This document shows positions 36,288 to 49,194 of a stretch of 64,000 nt of DNA, piece by piece. A model generated the notes under the pieces. That model saw only the letters and a list, made by a program, of their open reading frames with translations. It was not told the DNA's origin and did no database searches. Both the position numbers and the translations under genes were made by a program. This stretch comes from Hyaloscypha bicolor E (lineage: Eukaryota > Ascomycota > Leotiomycetes > Helotiales > Hyaloscyphaceae), in assembly GCF_002865645.1 (NCBI RefSeq), contig NW_020194693.1, positions 992,001-1,056,000 of the forward strand, in the 5' to 3' direction. The number at the start of each line of letters is the position of its first letter. Position 1 is the stretch's first letter.

Positions 36288-38346
36288 ATGACGACAGCTT
36301 CGCGCAAAGCAGTTAAACAATTGGCCCTAGGGTACTCCGATTTCCACCCCTTCTCCAACGTCGACATCACGGATCGAGCTTCTGTACAAGAGCTGCTAAA
36401 AACGCTGCTGGACCCCCTCGAACCTCACTTCTCCCCGAACAAAGCCAGAGTCAGAGTCCCTGGCGCCACAGCAGTACGATTCGACAATACAGCTGCAGAG
36501 ATTGAGGGAACGTGTCGGCCGTTGTGGGCACTATCGAGTTTGCTGGCTGGAGGCGGGGAATATTATGGGACAAAATGGTGGGTTGAAGGCCTGAAGGCTG
36601 GCACGGATCCTGAGAATCCAGAGTATTGGGGGGACCCGAGAGATAATGATCAGCGGATGGTGGAGATGTGTCCGTTGGGGTTTACACTCGCGGTTGCTCC
36701 GGTGTTTTGGGACTCGTTGTCGGAGAAGGAGAAGGGGAATGTGGAGCGCTGGCTTGGGAATTCTATCAATGGGAAAGTGTAAGTACAAGTACCCTGAAAT
36801 TCTCGAACTGGTGCTGACATAATGCAGCATGCCAAATACCAATTGGCTTTGGTTCCGCGTATTTGCCAATCTTGGATTGAAGAAGAATGGTGGGAAATAC
36901 TCTCAAGAGAAGATCGAGCAAGATATCATTCATCTGAATTCCTTCTTCCGCGGTGAAGGGTGGTCCAACGATGGACCCGAGGGCGTTTGGCAGCAAGATT
37001 ATTATAGTGGCAGCTTTGCCATCCAATTTCTGCAGCTGCTCTATGCGAAGCTCGCTGAAAAGGATGACCCCGCCAAAGCTGCCGAGTTCAAGAAGAGGGC
37101 ACAGGATTATGCATTGGATTTCATCCACTACTTCGACGAGGAAGGACGAGCTATCCCATTTGGCCGGAGTGTTGGGTACCGCTTTGCGATGGCCGGTTTC
37201 TGGGGAGCTTGTGCCTACGCTGATATTGAGCTCCCAGCGCCTTTGACGTGGGGAATTGTCAAGGGGTTACTGCTGAGAAATTTCCGCTGGTGGCAAACTC
37301 AGGAACAAATCTGGAGTCCGACTGGCACTTTGACGATTGGATACTGTTTCCCAAACATGTACATGGCGGAGAATTACAACTCCCCACAGAGTCCAATGTG
37401 GGCATGTCTTGCATTTATATGCTTGGCTGCTCCCCCGGAGCATCCATTTTGGACATCGACAGAGGAGCTATATCCCACTCACCTGATACCTAAAGTCAAG
37501 GCCCTGAAACATCCGGGTCATATCATCAGCTATCTTGGCGGTCATCGACTTCTTTTCTCATCTGGCCAGGCATGCAGCTATCCGATGAAGGGGACACATG
37601 CCAAGTACGGCGGCTTTACTTACAGTAGTGCATATGGATACTCTGTACCGACTGGCTGCTTCACGCTCGAACAGTTTGCCCTGGCTTCTCAGCTCGGTCT
37701 CTCGGACGATGGTGGAGAGTTCTGGAAAACTCGACGCCTTTGTCAGGAGGCTATCATCGAAACTCATGAAGATCTCCCAGTCTTGAAATCCATCTGGAAA
37801 CCATATCCCGACGTCGCGATAAAGACTTACCTCATCCCACCAGTCGAAACAACCCCAAATTGGCACCTACGAGTCCACAAAATCGAGGCCGGTCGTGAAG
37901 TCATGACCGCAGACGGAGCTTTTGCCATCTACAACGAGAGAGTGCCCGATGGCAGATACCTGGATCTTTACGACCCCGAGAAATGCGAGGGAACAATGCC
38001 CAAGATCATCGGCAACTACGATCTCAACACTCCGGAAGGCTATTCGCCAGGCGCAATTGGCGCTTTCGCTGTCTCGAAAGGTGCCGTAGGAATCGTAGCC
38101 CTCGAGGCAGATACAGTGCGAACGGCGATGCATGTCAACGCTGACCCGAACTCGAATCTCGTTGAGAGCAGAACAATTATTCCGACTCTGCAGCATACGT
38201 TGAAGAAGGGGGAGACGGCTTGGTATGTAACTGCTATTTATGCCAAGCCGCTGAAGGAAAATGTTTCTCCGTCCACATATCTTGATGGTTGGGATACCAA
38301 GCCGGCGATACCGTCTTGGCTGATGACTGATATATCTTCAAATTGA
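36288..38346 (+). CDS. DUF2264-domain protein
   Basis: Exons 36288-36778 and 36828-38346 encode 669 aa. The 49-nt intron (GTAAGT...ATGCAG, branch GCTGAC) joins NSINGKV to [17 protein letters not shown]. The ATG at 36288 ([15 protein letters not shown]) was preferred over an upstream in-frame ATG because the family begins near here. DUF2264 proteins (COG4289) occur in bacteria and ascomycetes and look like alpha/alpha-barrel proteins related to polysaccharide-active enzymes. Visible conserved stretches include [69 protein letters not shown] and [20 protein letters not shown]. No signal peptide is evident, so the protein is probably intracellular. Substrate unknown. The neighbouring gene is a sugar-type transporter on the same strand, which would fit a carbohydrate role but is only circumstantial. 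Confidence 0.85.
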
Positions 38347-39597
38347 TTTCAAACATAACGATGGCATTTTGGGGACATTTGGTAAGCAGATTTGGAATGG
38401 GCATAGCATCTGCAATGAATCGGCATCCACGTCCCCCAAGAGTCGTCGAATCATCAATGCCCGCAAAACTCATCCATGAAATTTTAGCCCCACCACGTAT
38501 CGAGCTTTGGCGGCCAATACAGAGCGCCGCTTTTTATATTGATCGCATCTTTACCATCAGGCTGGTCCTTGTGCAGACCCAAATTGAGCATTATCGGCCG
38601 AAAAGGCTAAGATTGATGAGGTTATCTGTATACGGGGTCGGATCTTGTGCAACCCACTTGGTGCCACATGGATGCATGCATCCTCGCCAAGGTTCCAGCA
38701 GTCCATTCCGAGGCCCAAAAATGACACAATGCGAGTTGGTGCTGGACATCCGGGCTAGTTCTGCCAAGTGGTGCGATTTGCTCAATCGACTTTTTGTCAT
38801 TGATTGGAGGATGCTCTCATTGGATTCCATCGACTACGGGTAAGCTTCATATATACATATTGCCAACTAAGTTTGCAACTGGAACGGCAAACAAATTAAT
38901 CCGGGCAAGCACAATATCCAGATTCGAATCCTCACGCTTTGAGGCTCGCTGTCCGAGTTTTTTTTTCTATTAATGCACGCTCGTGTACCATTTCTGGCAT
39001 TGGCCGCTGATCATGACTTCTCCAATCACATCTCACTCCTCTCTATCCTCGTCGTGCAGGAGAGCTGCAAGTGATGAGAATCACATCAATTAAACGCGAG
39101 GTCTCTGGAGCCCCGCGTTCTGGAAGGCCGGGGTCACTCTCAGCCGGCGGAGACAACCGATATGTCCAATCAAATCCATTGGTCGCTGGACCCTCGTATG
39201 ATATGGCTGTTATGGTTGTGTTGCCCATTGGGTGGATGATATGCAGGCTGAAGTTTACCCGTCTTGGGATCAAGTTGTTTTCCGAGAGTGAGCTAACCTA
39301 ATACCCTAATATACACCCTTTTGTCATGAGAGCTCCGAGTATTTGAACTTTCAACACCCGCTTCGTGACCCCGCCACCAAGTGGTTCATAGAACTCGCGG
39401 ATTGTTGCTGTCAAAGTCTGGTCTTTATATTAGGTCTGATCGACGACTCTCGAGCACCGCCAACAGGCCTCGAAGTCGAGAAACTAGCCGCCAAAATGGT
39501 TAATATCCTCAAGCACATCGTTAAAAATGATGCGATGAAAAAGTCAGTGGCGCTTGTGACAGCGGGGCGGGCGAACGGTGCTAATATTTGCTGGCAG
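38347..39597. other. Gene-free stretch before the transporter
   Basis: About 1.25 kb with only short frames lacking motifs. The first exon of the transporter may lie at the right end, but I could not define it. Confidence 0.4.
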
Positions 39598-42398
39598 TGA
39601 TCCGGTCGAGATCTACGGATGGAGGGTCTTTGCATTAGGTAGGTTTTGTGCATATTTCTCTGGATCACTGCCATCTTCCCCTCTCTTCCAAGCACTCAAT
39701 CCCCCAATTCCGAGTCAATTTATGAGTTGGAAATATTTGCTGATTTGGACCAAAGCATGCTCAGGTACGAATCCGACTTGAATCCGCCGTTGCGGGGGGG
39801 TCAGCTGGAGAATTCCTGTGTGACAATGTGTGGACAAGAACTAACATTTCAAAGCCTGTTTCGGAGGCATGCTTTTCGGATGGGGTATGTTTTGATGCCA
39901 CAGACGAGACGGGATATACTGACTGGGTGCAAGATATTGGATCCATTGGAGGAATTATTGTCATGCCCGCATTCATGAAGTGTGTTTGGACGAACTACTA
40001 CGAATGAGGGAGTCCGTGCTAATTGACGCCAGGGAATTTCACCTCACAGATGCAAACTCTTCTACTCTCAATAGCAACAGTACGATCGCCCCTGCGAGCT
40101 CTCAGCCGGTTCTAACTATTACAGTCGTCAGCGTTCTCCAAGCAGGATGTTTCTTTGGTTCTCTGATTGCGTATTACGTGGCGGACAGATGGGGACGAAA
40201 GGTAAAGTCACTCCTAGTTGGAAGAATAATCACTAAGACAGGGGACTCAGCCTGCGTTGTTGATTTCGGCTAGTATTACGATGGTTGGCATCATCATCCA
40301 AGCTACAACCCTCAAATCATTGTATGGCTTGAACCCAATCAGAGCCATAATTCTGTGTGACGAACGCTGACATTGTCCAGGACACAACTTTACCTTGGCC
40401 GACTTATTTCTGGGTTTGGTGTGGGCGCTGCAAGCATGCTTACCCCCCTTTACGTGAGTGCTATGCAGCTTGAGATATTCAACAAGGGCTGAAAGTTTGA
40501 TTCTTAGGTCAGCGAGAATGCGCCCCGTGCTATTCGTGGTGGCTTGACTGGGTTGTATCAGCTATTCATTGCAACAGGTACATTTTGACGGTTTTGTTGG
40601 ATCCAAGACATGAAGCTAACCTACTCTTAGGAACGATGCTTGCTTTCTGGACCAATTATGTCAGTCTCCCTATCCCGATCAATTCTTTGCCATGATACAC
40701 ACCTCTCCGCACTTGGAGATGATGAGAATGATTTAAAGTGGACTTGAGAGAGGGATCCCTAATTAGCGTCGTCTTCCAGGGAACCAACAAAAATTTCAAA
40801 CCCCTCAACAAGGCCAATGCTGCATGGCAAGTGCCTTTGGCCATGCAGGCGCTCCCAGCCCTCTGCCTTTTCTTCGGTCTCGTACTTTGCAACGAATCTC
40901 CCCGATGGTTGGCTAGACAAGACAATTGGGAGAGAGCCACCGAAGTCCTGTCTCAGGTCACTAAGTACGTTGGTCATATGTAGAATCTTTGAACCGACGT
41001 GGCTAATCTGGTCAAGTCTTCCCCCGGACCATCCGTATGTTCAGATGGAGTTGGATGAGGTAAGTAGTTTCAAGATGGACTCCAAGGATATACAGCTAAT
41101 AAGCTATAGATGAGAGATCAACTTGAAAACGAGGTTTATATTACTCGTTGCAGCTTTCTTGATTGAAACTGACATTATTTTCAGCGACGCCTGATCGGTG
41201 GGGCTACGTTTTGGGATCTTCAACGTGAGATGTGGACCATCAAGGGGAACCGAAATCGAGCCCTTATCTCCATCGGTATCATGGTTTGTCAACAGGTAAG
41301 CCCAAGTCAAGATCCCCTTGCTAAACCGTTGCTAACTTCGAAAAGATGACCGGAACGTACGACATCCTTCGCCTGTAAATGGGTGATCACTGACCTTTTG
41401 TCTTCAGAAATGCCATTAACTATTACGCACCGACCATTTTCCTGAATCTGGGTATTCCTGTACATCACCTCACCTATTTGAAGATGAAAACAGTGCTGAA
41501 AATCCAAATAGAGCGCAAATACTGGTCTCTTCGCAACAGGAATTTATGGCGTCGTCAAAATGGTAACCTGTGCCGCCTTCCTCCTCTTCGCCGCCGACTC
41601 TCTCGGTCGCCGTACGTCCCATCTCCCTCTAACATTCTCATATGCCTCTAACATCCCACAGGACGGTCTCTACTCTGGACCTCCATCGCCCAAGGATGTG
41701 CCATGTTTGTCATCGGCTTCTACGTGCGCTTCGATCCCCCAGTCAAAGGCCACCCCATCCCTCCCGTTGGCTACTTCGCCCTCTCCTGCATCTTTTTTTT
41801 CGCCGCCTTCTTCCAATTCGGATGGGGCCCATGCTGCTGGATTATCGTCTCCGAGATTCCCACTGCAAGACTGCGAGCTATGAATGTGGCGCTCGCGGCC
41901 GCGACTCAGTGGCTCTTCAACTTCGTTGTTGCTCAGGCCGTCCCGCATATGTAAGTGGAGTTTCTTCTTTTATCCCAGGAGAGGGGATTGCGGGCGCGGA
42001 CTAACGAGAATATAGGCTTAAGGACGGACATATGGGCAAAGCGGGCTATGGCACATATTTCTTCTTTGGCTCCTGCTGCTTCGCCATGTTCTTCTTCGTC
42101 TGGTTCCTGATCCCGGAGACGAAGGGAATGAGTCTTGAGAGGATGGATGATATGTATGTCCTGCTCCTTCGACCTTCATCAGTGAAATATCAAGGGAGGG
42201 GAGAGTGCTAACCAAAACAGCTTCGGCGTCACGGAACTCGCAAAAGCCCACATCGATGAGGAAGGCGCTCATGCTTCGACGAATATTAACGAGAAGTTGT
42301 ATAACACGCATGTCCAAGAGACGACGGCTGATGTGATTTCTCCTCAAGATCGTGAGGCTCAGAGCAGTGTGGGCTCCGATAAGCTCGATAAGCGATGA
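39598..42398 (+). CDS. MFS sugar-porter family transporter, very intron-rich, 5' end unresolved
   Basis: The readable part starts with [13 protein letters not shown] (39599-39638), then [128 protein letters not shown] and [10 protein letters not shown]. It ends [19 protein letters not shown] and [17 protein letters not shown]. These are hallmarks of 12-helix MFS sugar porters: D-R-WGRK after TM2, ESPRWL at the centre and PETKG after TM12. At least 17 short introns are needed, e.g. 39885-39933, 39980-40032 and 40660-40779. The stop is at 42396-42398, only about 20 bp before the AT-rich block. The joint near 41440-41525 is unresolved. Substrate may be hexose or quinate; undetermined. The first exon was not found. 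Confidence 0.75.
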
Positions 42399-42426
42399 TT
42401 AGATAATCGCGCTAATTTGTCAATAA

Positions 42427-42451
42427 TCGATAATTATCGATAATTATCGTT
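42427..42451. repeat. CGATAATTAT tandem palindromic repeat
   Basis: Three iterations of a self-complementary ATTATCGATAAT-type unit lie at the left border of the AT-rich block. Confidence 0.6.
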
Positions 42452-42501
42452 CTAGGCGGTGAGGGGCCCGGCAGAATCTACCCCTCCTGCTCTCTATTCC
42501 A

Positions 42502-42525
42502 ATTAATTAATTAATTAATTAATCT
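42502..42525. repeat. (AATT)n microsatellite
   Basis: An uninterrupted run of AATT/TAAT units of about 24 bp near the left border of the AT-rich block. Confidence 0.8.
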
Positions 42526-45500
42526 TTATACTAGTTCTTTAAAGAATATAACTAATTTGAGATATATTAAAAAAGTAATAATTTGAGTTATTGCTTTATT
42601 AATCTAATAGCTAGCTAACTGCTTTGCCTTAGATATAAAGATTAATTCCCTAATACCTGACCTAATTACTTTGCTAGTAACCCAAGTAAACTAACTATCC
42701 TATAGTATTATTATAAGGCATTCGCTAACCTTACTAATATCTATTATTCCTAATCTCATTTATTAGACTAGCTTTATATTCTTTTTCTAGATAGTAACCC
42801 GCTTTATATAAATAGCTATAAGGTTTATTACTAGAATTAGATTAGTATAAAAATTAGTATAATTAAGAAAAATAACTTATATTTAAACTCCATAATAAGA
42901 AGCGCCTCTGCAGACTCTTATAAAGTATATAAAGCTAAAGCTTGGATATATATATTTTATTTATTTTCCTGAGCCAAAATCTCCTTTACTAATTAATAAA
43001 ATAGTACCTTTGGAATTAATAAATTAGTACTTCTCTAATATTTTCTAATTTCTTAAAGGGCCTTGGCTATAAATCCAGTTAGTAGATATACTAATATTTT
43101 TACTAATTAACTAACTACTAGGTCTAAACCTATATTTTCTCTTCTTTTATATAATAGCAGGAATATAATCTTTTCTGCCAAGTATCTTTCTTAGAGCCTT
43201 GCTTATAAAAGCCTTCCTAGAAGTAATATACTTGCTATTAGTTTACTTAATTCATACTATAGTTAAATAATTAATTAGAGATTATAATTACTATATCTTA
43301 ATTAGTATAGTAATTAATATAAATTAAGAAATATATTATAGAAGAAGTTAATTAAGGGATTAATTAAGAGATTAAAGTAGTATAATTAAAAGAAAGGTAT
43401 TAGCTAAAGTAAAATAATAGAAAAGAATAAGGTAATAGCTTAAAAAAAATTCATATATCTTAAAAGTAAATTATTTTATATTATAAAGTTAATTTTATTT
43501 TACTTTACCTTACTTACTTTTTAATCTCTTCTTAATTACTTAATTATATTACTATATAACTCTATATTATAACCTATAAGTTAGTATTCTAATATACTAA
43601 TTAATTTACTAATCTCTATATAGATTATTCTTATAGTATATTCTATAATAATAAACTATAATTAGTATATTAAATATATTAGTAATTATAAAATATTAGT
43701 AATTATTATTAAATTATTTCTAGAGCCTAAAGTAAGTCTATACTTATATTATATTAATCTTTATACTAATTATAATATTATAAGATAATAGCTATATTAA
43801 TATAGTATCTTAACTAGCTTCTTTTATTAGATCTATTTATACTATTACTTATAAGAGAAAAGTACTAACGAATCTATTTTAAAACCCAAATACTATAAAA
43901 ATATATAAGTATAATAAAGCTTTTATAAAAAACCCTATTTATATTAAGATTAAGAAAGTAAAAGTAATAAATTAAGATATAATTATAGTAGTAAAATATA
44001 AGATAATAAGCTTAGTAATATATAAAAGTACTTTATTATTAAGATAATAGGAAATAGTATAGAAGTTTACTATAAGTATTAAATTAAGAAAGTATTTTCA
44101 GAATATTTCTATACTAATCTTTATATTAATCTGGCTTTAGAGAATAATAAAAAAAGAATTAGAAAGTAGTTAAATAATTACTTGGCTATAGTAAGTATAA
44201 TAGCTTATATATAGCTTAGGATAATAGTAACCCGGTATAAGAAAACATTAAATATAATTCCGAGAATAATATATAATTTAAGGAAATATAGAAAACTAAG
44301 AAAAAGCTTAATTAAGAGAAAAAGATTAAGTAAGTTTTAGAAAATAAAATAAAAGAAAAGGCTAATAGTATATAAAGAGCTTTAGCTAAGGTATATAACC
44401 TCTTTTTAGATTAGTATAAAAATTAGTATAAAACTAACTAAAATAGAAATATAAGTATATTAAGTTTATAGTATAATAGGAAACTTAATAAAAGAAAAAA
44501 AGATTCTTATTCTATAAGATTAGATTATTATATAGTAAGTATGAATTTTACTTATTTTTATATTAATTACTAATTATTATATAATAATTATATTATACTT
44601 ATTAGTCTTACTAAATTCTTTATACTAGGCAAAAAGGCTATTTAGAGAAACTTAGCTAGTTAGATATAGGGAAATAATAAATGAATTAACTTTTCTAGTT
44701 CTATTATTTAGTAGCCAGAATCCGAGACTAAGTTAAATACTACTAGCTTTTATTTCTCTACTAAATCTCGAAAAGGCTATAAAGTAGTAATACTACTAAT
44801 ATATATTAGAAAGAAGCTAAAAAATAGCTTATACTAATATATCTTCTTATCTAACTCTAAGTTATGAGTTATAGAAAATACTATAGCTACTTAATAATAT
44901 TTAAGAAACTTCTTTAATAAAAGTAGTAATTAGCTAGATATTAGGTCTTTAAAATACTAGTAATTATAAATTATAAAGAAAATAATTGCAATTATACTAA
45001 TTTTTATACTAATCTTACTATTTCTTACTAGTATTAATAAAAATACTTAAAATTCTACTTCTTTTCTAATATTTTAAGTATTCTATTATTTCTAAAATCT
45101 TAGCTATTATTTGGGTCCTATTTTATAATACTATATAATAAGTACCTAAAAAGATTTATTTTACTTTAGTACTTATTACTAAAATTAAGAAAATATTAAT
45201 TATTATAAATAAGAGCTTTAGTTAGTACTTTCTTTATATATCTTAATACTATTATTAAAGTATAAATAAGTCCCTAATATTATATAGCTCTTTCTAATAA
45301 TAATTCTTATATTTGTCTTAATTTACTAGCTATATATATTTCCCTAATATCTAAATAATCTTATTAAAATTATCTAGTTCTCTCTCTATTAGCTATTTAA
45401 TTTCCTTAACTAGTACTAAATTATTAGGGGTAGATATCTAATCTTAATATTTCTCCTAAAGCTTTTTAACTTTAGTTAAGGTAGGCTAAACCTATCTTTT

Positions 45501-45702
45501 CTCCTAATTAGTTCTAATATACTTTATATAGTAATTCGAATAAAGTATAAGAATAATAGTATAAAGAGATATATTATTAGACTTATAGTAATATATATTA
45601 AAGATTTCTTATTCTTTCCGGATTCGAGTATAAAAGTCTTTATTATTTATATATATATTCTATTATATTATAGTTAGTATTATTAATTCAAGTAATAAAG
45701 AT

Positions 45703-45772
45703 TAGTATAAAGATTAGTATAAAGATTAATATAAAGATTAGTATAAAAATTAGTATAAAAATTATTACTTAT
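45703..45772. repeat. Tandem array of an ATTAGTATAAA unit
   Basis: About six head-to-tail copies of a 12-nt unit (GATTAGTATAAA with small changes). Shorter dimers of the same unit and its complement TTTATACTAAT recur throughout the AT-rich block, e.g. near 42840, 44411 and 45000. Confidence 0.75.
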
Positions 45773-47330
45773 TAGTAATTTATTAAATATTCGAATTAAA
45801 ATATCTATTATAAAAAGTACCTAATTAATAGTTATAGTATTTCCTTAAGTCTTAAGAATAGCTCTATAGAATAGTTTAAAAAAAATAGAAATTATCTAAA
45901 GCCTTTTCTAGTTTTCTGAACTAAGATAATCTAATTTCAGATCTATAAGATACTTCTTATAATAGGTATTAAAATAAGTATATTACTAAAGAATAATATT
46001 AAGTATTATATACTAGCTATTCTATTATATTTAATTATTAAAAGGAATTATTCTTCTAATAAGAGCTTTAAATCTAGTAATCCGACTAGGAAAGTAATAA
46101 ATATATATAATAATATTATAAAGCTAGCCTAATAGTCCTAAAAGTCGAAATTTTATTTGTTTTTCCTTATTACTTAATAAGGCTTCTAAATCTCTCAAGT
46201 TTTCTTACTTATTAAGTGCCTCTAATTCTTTATTTATAAAAATATTATAAAATAAAAAGGCTTATATAAAAAGATTAATAATATATCTTAAATAATAAAC
46301 TTACTATTATAAAGTATCTTATTCTAATTCTTTTTCCCTTAATAAATAAGCCTAAATAGCTCGATATAATATATTATTTATACTAGTATTATTACTAATA
46401 ATAGCTTTAAGTTATTTAATAATACTATAGTTTTAAAGTATAGGTTATAAAACTATAAATTAGTTTTCTCCTAAATATCCTAGTACTATATAAAGAGCTA
46501 GAAGGGCCTTTATATAATTCTTATCTTATTATTTAATAAAATATATAATAATATCTAAAAGAAAATATTCTTATAAAGAAGTCTAGATATTAAAAGTAAA
46601 ATAAATACTTGAAACTATAAACTAGAGTTTTTATTATATAATATCTTTTAAGCTAATCTAGTATTTCCTAAGCTTTTTTCTTATATAAAAGTAAGTTATA
46701 GAAAGAAAATACTAAGATTCTAGATTAAGTATTTAATAAAAGATATAAAATTCGAGCTATTTAATTATTTAAAAAGATAGATTATAGATAATAATTAATA
46801 AAATTAAAGCTTTATAAATTACTACTTAATTAAGGTATTATTAAAAGATATATATATTAATTTTAGTTATTTAGCTAGATAACTCTATTTATAAATAAAG
46901 CTATTATAGCTAGTTAATTACTTTTAATTAAAATAAACTAATTTCTAATTTACTTTTAATAGTAATATTATATATTAACTTGAGATAATTATATTAATTA
47001 GTAAAGACTAAAGTTAAATAAATATTTAATAGATTTTATTTTTTATAAGAAAGATAATAGTAGTATTTAGGTAATTCTCCTATATCTAGATACTCGAGAT
47101 AAGTATAAGCCTAAATAGCTTTTATAAATTCTTCCCGTTTAAAATCAGATTTGAATTAAGTTAAATCTATATTAGTAAAGGCTTAATAGATTAATAAGGC
47201 AGATTTAGAAGCTATATTTAAATAATAGAAGATAAAATACTATTATATATTAAAGAAAAAATAAAAGAAAATATAAAAATTTTAATCTTTTTTAGAAGAA
47301 ATAGTAATATAAATCTTAGTATTATATATT

Positions 47331-48200
47331 AAATACTAGCTAGTCTATATTATATAATAGACTATTAAATAGAAAGTATAATAGTATATTTATAATAGTC
47401 TACTTTTATATTAATCTTTATACTAATTAGTTTATAATTAAATTAGAAAGCGAGATATTTATATAATAGGACTTACTTAATAGCTAGCTAGGCCTACTTT
47501 TATTAATAATTATTAAGGTAATAGGGCTTGCTTAATAGCTAGCTAGGCCTATTTTTATTAATGGAATTATTAATAACTAGATTAAATACTAGCTAGTTTA
47601 TATTATATAATAGACTATTAAATAGAAAGTTAAAAAGTCTAATAGTATAGTAATAATAGTCTACTTTTATACTAATCTTAATACTAATTAGTTTATAATT
47701 AAACTAGAAAGCGAGATATTTATATAATAGAATTTACTAGCTAACTAAGCTTACTTTTATTAATAATTATTAAGGTAATAGGGCTTGCTTAATAGCTAGC
47801 TAGGCCTACTTTTATTAATGGAATTATTAATAACTAGATTAAATACTAGCTAGTCTATATTATATAATAGACTATTAAATAAAAAGTTAAAAAGTCTAAT
47901 AATATAGTAATAATAGTATACTTTTATATTAATCTTAATACTAATTAGTTTATAATTAAACTAGAAAGCCTTAATAGGGCTCGTTTAATAGCTGGGCCCA
48001 CTTTTATTAATAGAATTATTAATAACTAGATTAAATACTAGCTAGTCTATATTATATAATAGACTATTAAATAAAAAGTTAAAAAGTCTAATAATATAGT
48101 AATAACAGTATACTTTTATATTAATCTTAATACTAATTAGTTTATAATTAAACTAGAAAGCTATAATAGGGCTCGTTTAATAACTGGGCCCACTTTTATT
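47331..48200. repeat. Four-copy tandem repeat inside the AT-rich block
   Basis: Units start with AAATACTAGCTAGT at about 47331, 47584, 47841 and 48033, i.e. at spacings of 253, 257 and 192 bp. Each unit contains a TATATTATATAATAGACTATTAAAT core, a copy of CTAATTAGTTTATAATTAAA and a less AT-rich end with GGGCTTGCTTAATAGCTAGC or GGGCTCGTTTAATA. Copies differ by point changes and one by a deletion, which suggests duplication before or during RIP. Confidence 0.8.
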
Positions 48201-49194
48201 AATAATAATTATTAATATTAATTATTTATTAATTACTTAGCTAATAATAATTACTAATTAATAATCCCGATTAATAATTTATTAGAGCCTATACTAGCTT
48301 AGAGAGAGGAGGTAAACAAGATTTAAAGGCTAAGTATTTCAGGTTAGTAAGTATATTTAATTAGGAGGCAGAGTTAGTTAAGGTTATCTTAAGCTTAATA
48401 CTAAATGAGAGTAGTAGGAAAATGAGTGAGATATAATAAATAACGTGGAAATTTAATACCAAGTTTATAATTTTAAAAGAATCTAAAGCTCGAGGAATTT
48501 AATTTAATAATAAAGTTAAAGTTATAATTAAAGTATTTTAAGAGTATATATAAGGCATATATATTTCAAAGAAAGAATTTTAAAAATTAGAGTATTATAT
48601 AAGTAAAAATAATAATTATAAAGAAAATAATCTTAATATTATAATAAAAATAATTAAATAAAGAGGTTTAAATTAAGATAAAATTTAAATTATGTGCTTT
48701 TCTTTTTTAAAGTTATAAAGAATTTATATTATAAATAAAATATTATAAAGTATTATATAGATACGGGTACTAGGGAGCTTAGCTTTACTTACTTAGCGGC
48801 CCCTTTTATTTAGCTAGATTCAGAGGCTTCCTTTAGAGCTTCTTCTAATTAGATAACTATTTATACAAATTACTATTCCTTGCTATTTGTGATATAAAGT
48901 TAATATATATAAAGATCGCAGAGTAGGAAGTTGTATTAAATAGTAAAAGAGTTAATTGAACTAACTAGAAAAGAGCTTGAGTAAAGTGTAAAGCTTTAGG
49001 AAATAAGTATACAGATCCTGACTAAGCAGAGTAATCACACTAGCCCCAATTCAGTGATTCTCACTGCGACAAAAGTAAATATAGGGCTTACTTTAATTAA
49101 AAACTAGTCGCAACTAGCTTTAAAAATTATATTAAAAGAGCGATTTATATCTTAGTTATTGTTACACTCTACCGCTTCACTAGTAAATTTAGCG

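Larger units (their letters stand above)
42419..49190. repeat. AT-rich, RIP-like block (about 6.8 kb)
   Basis: Base composition changes abruptly after the transporter stop codon. The sequence becomes dominated by TA, AAT and TTA words, with CpA and TpG almost absent over long stretches (e.g. 43260-43460) and TpA very frequent. This is the footprint of repeat-induced point mutation, which converts C to T in CpA of duplicated DNA. No long open frame remains on either strand. The block is therefore probably a stack of inactivated transposons, the families of which are no longer readable. It ends where normal composition returns near 49.2 kb. Confidence 0.85.

Noticed and set aside
38915..38945. 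AGATTCGAATCCTC, resembling a tRNA T-arm
   Set aside because: No acceptor stem or A-box could be found upstream.
47331..48200. CRISPR-like array
   Set aside because: Units of 190-260 bp in a eukaryotic AT-rich repeat, with no short repeat-spacer pattern.
42419..49190. Mitochondrial DNA insertion as an explanation for the AT-rich block
   Set aside because: No mitochondrial gene, tRNA or long frame is visible, and the CpA/TpG depletion with TpA excess points to RIP instead.
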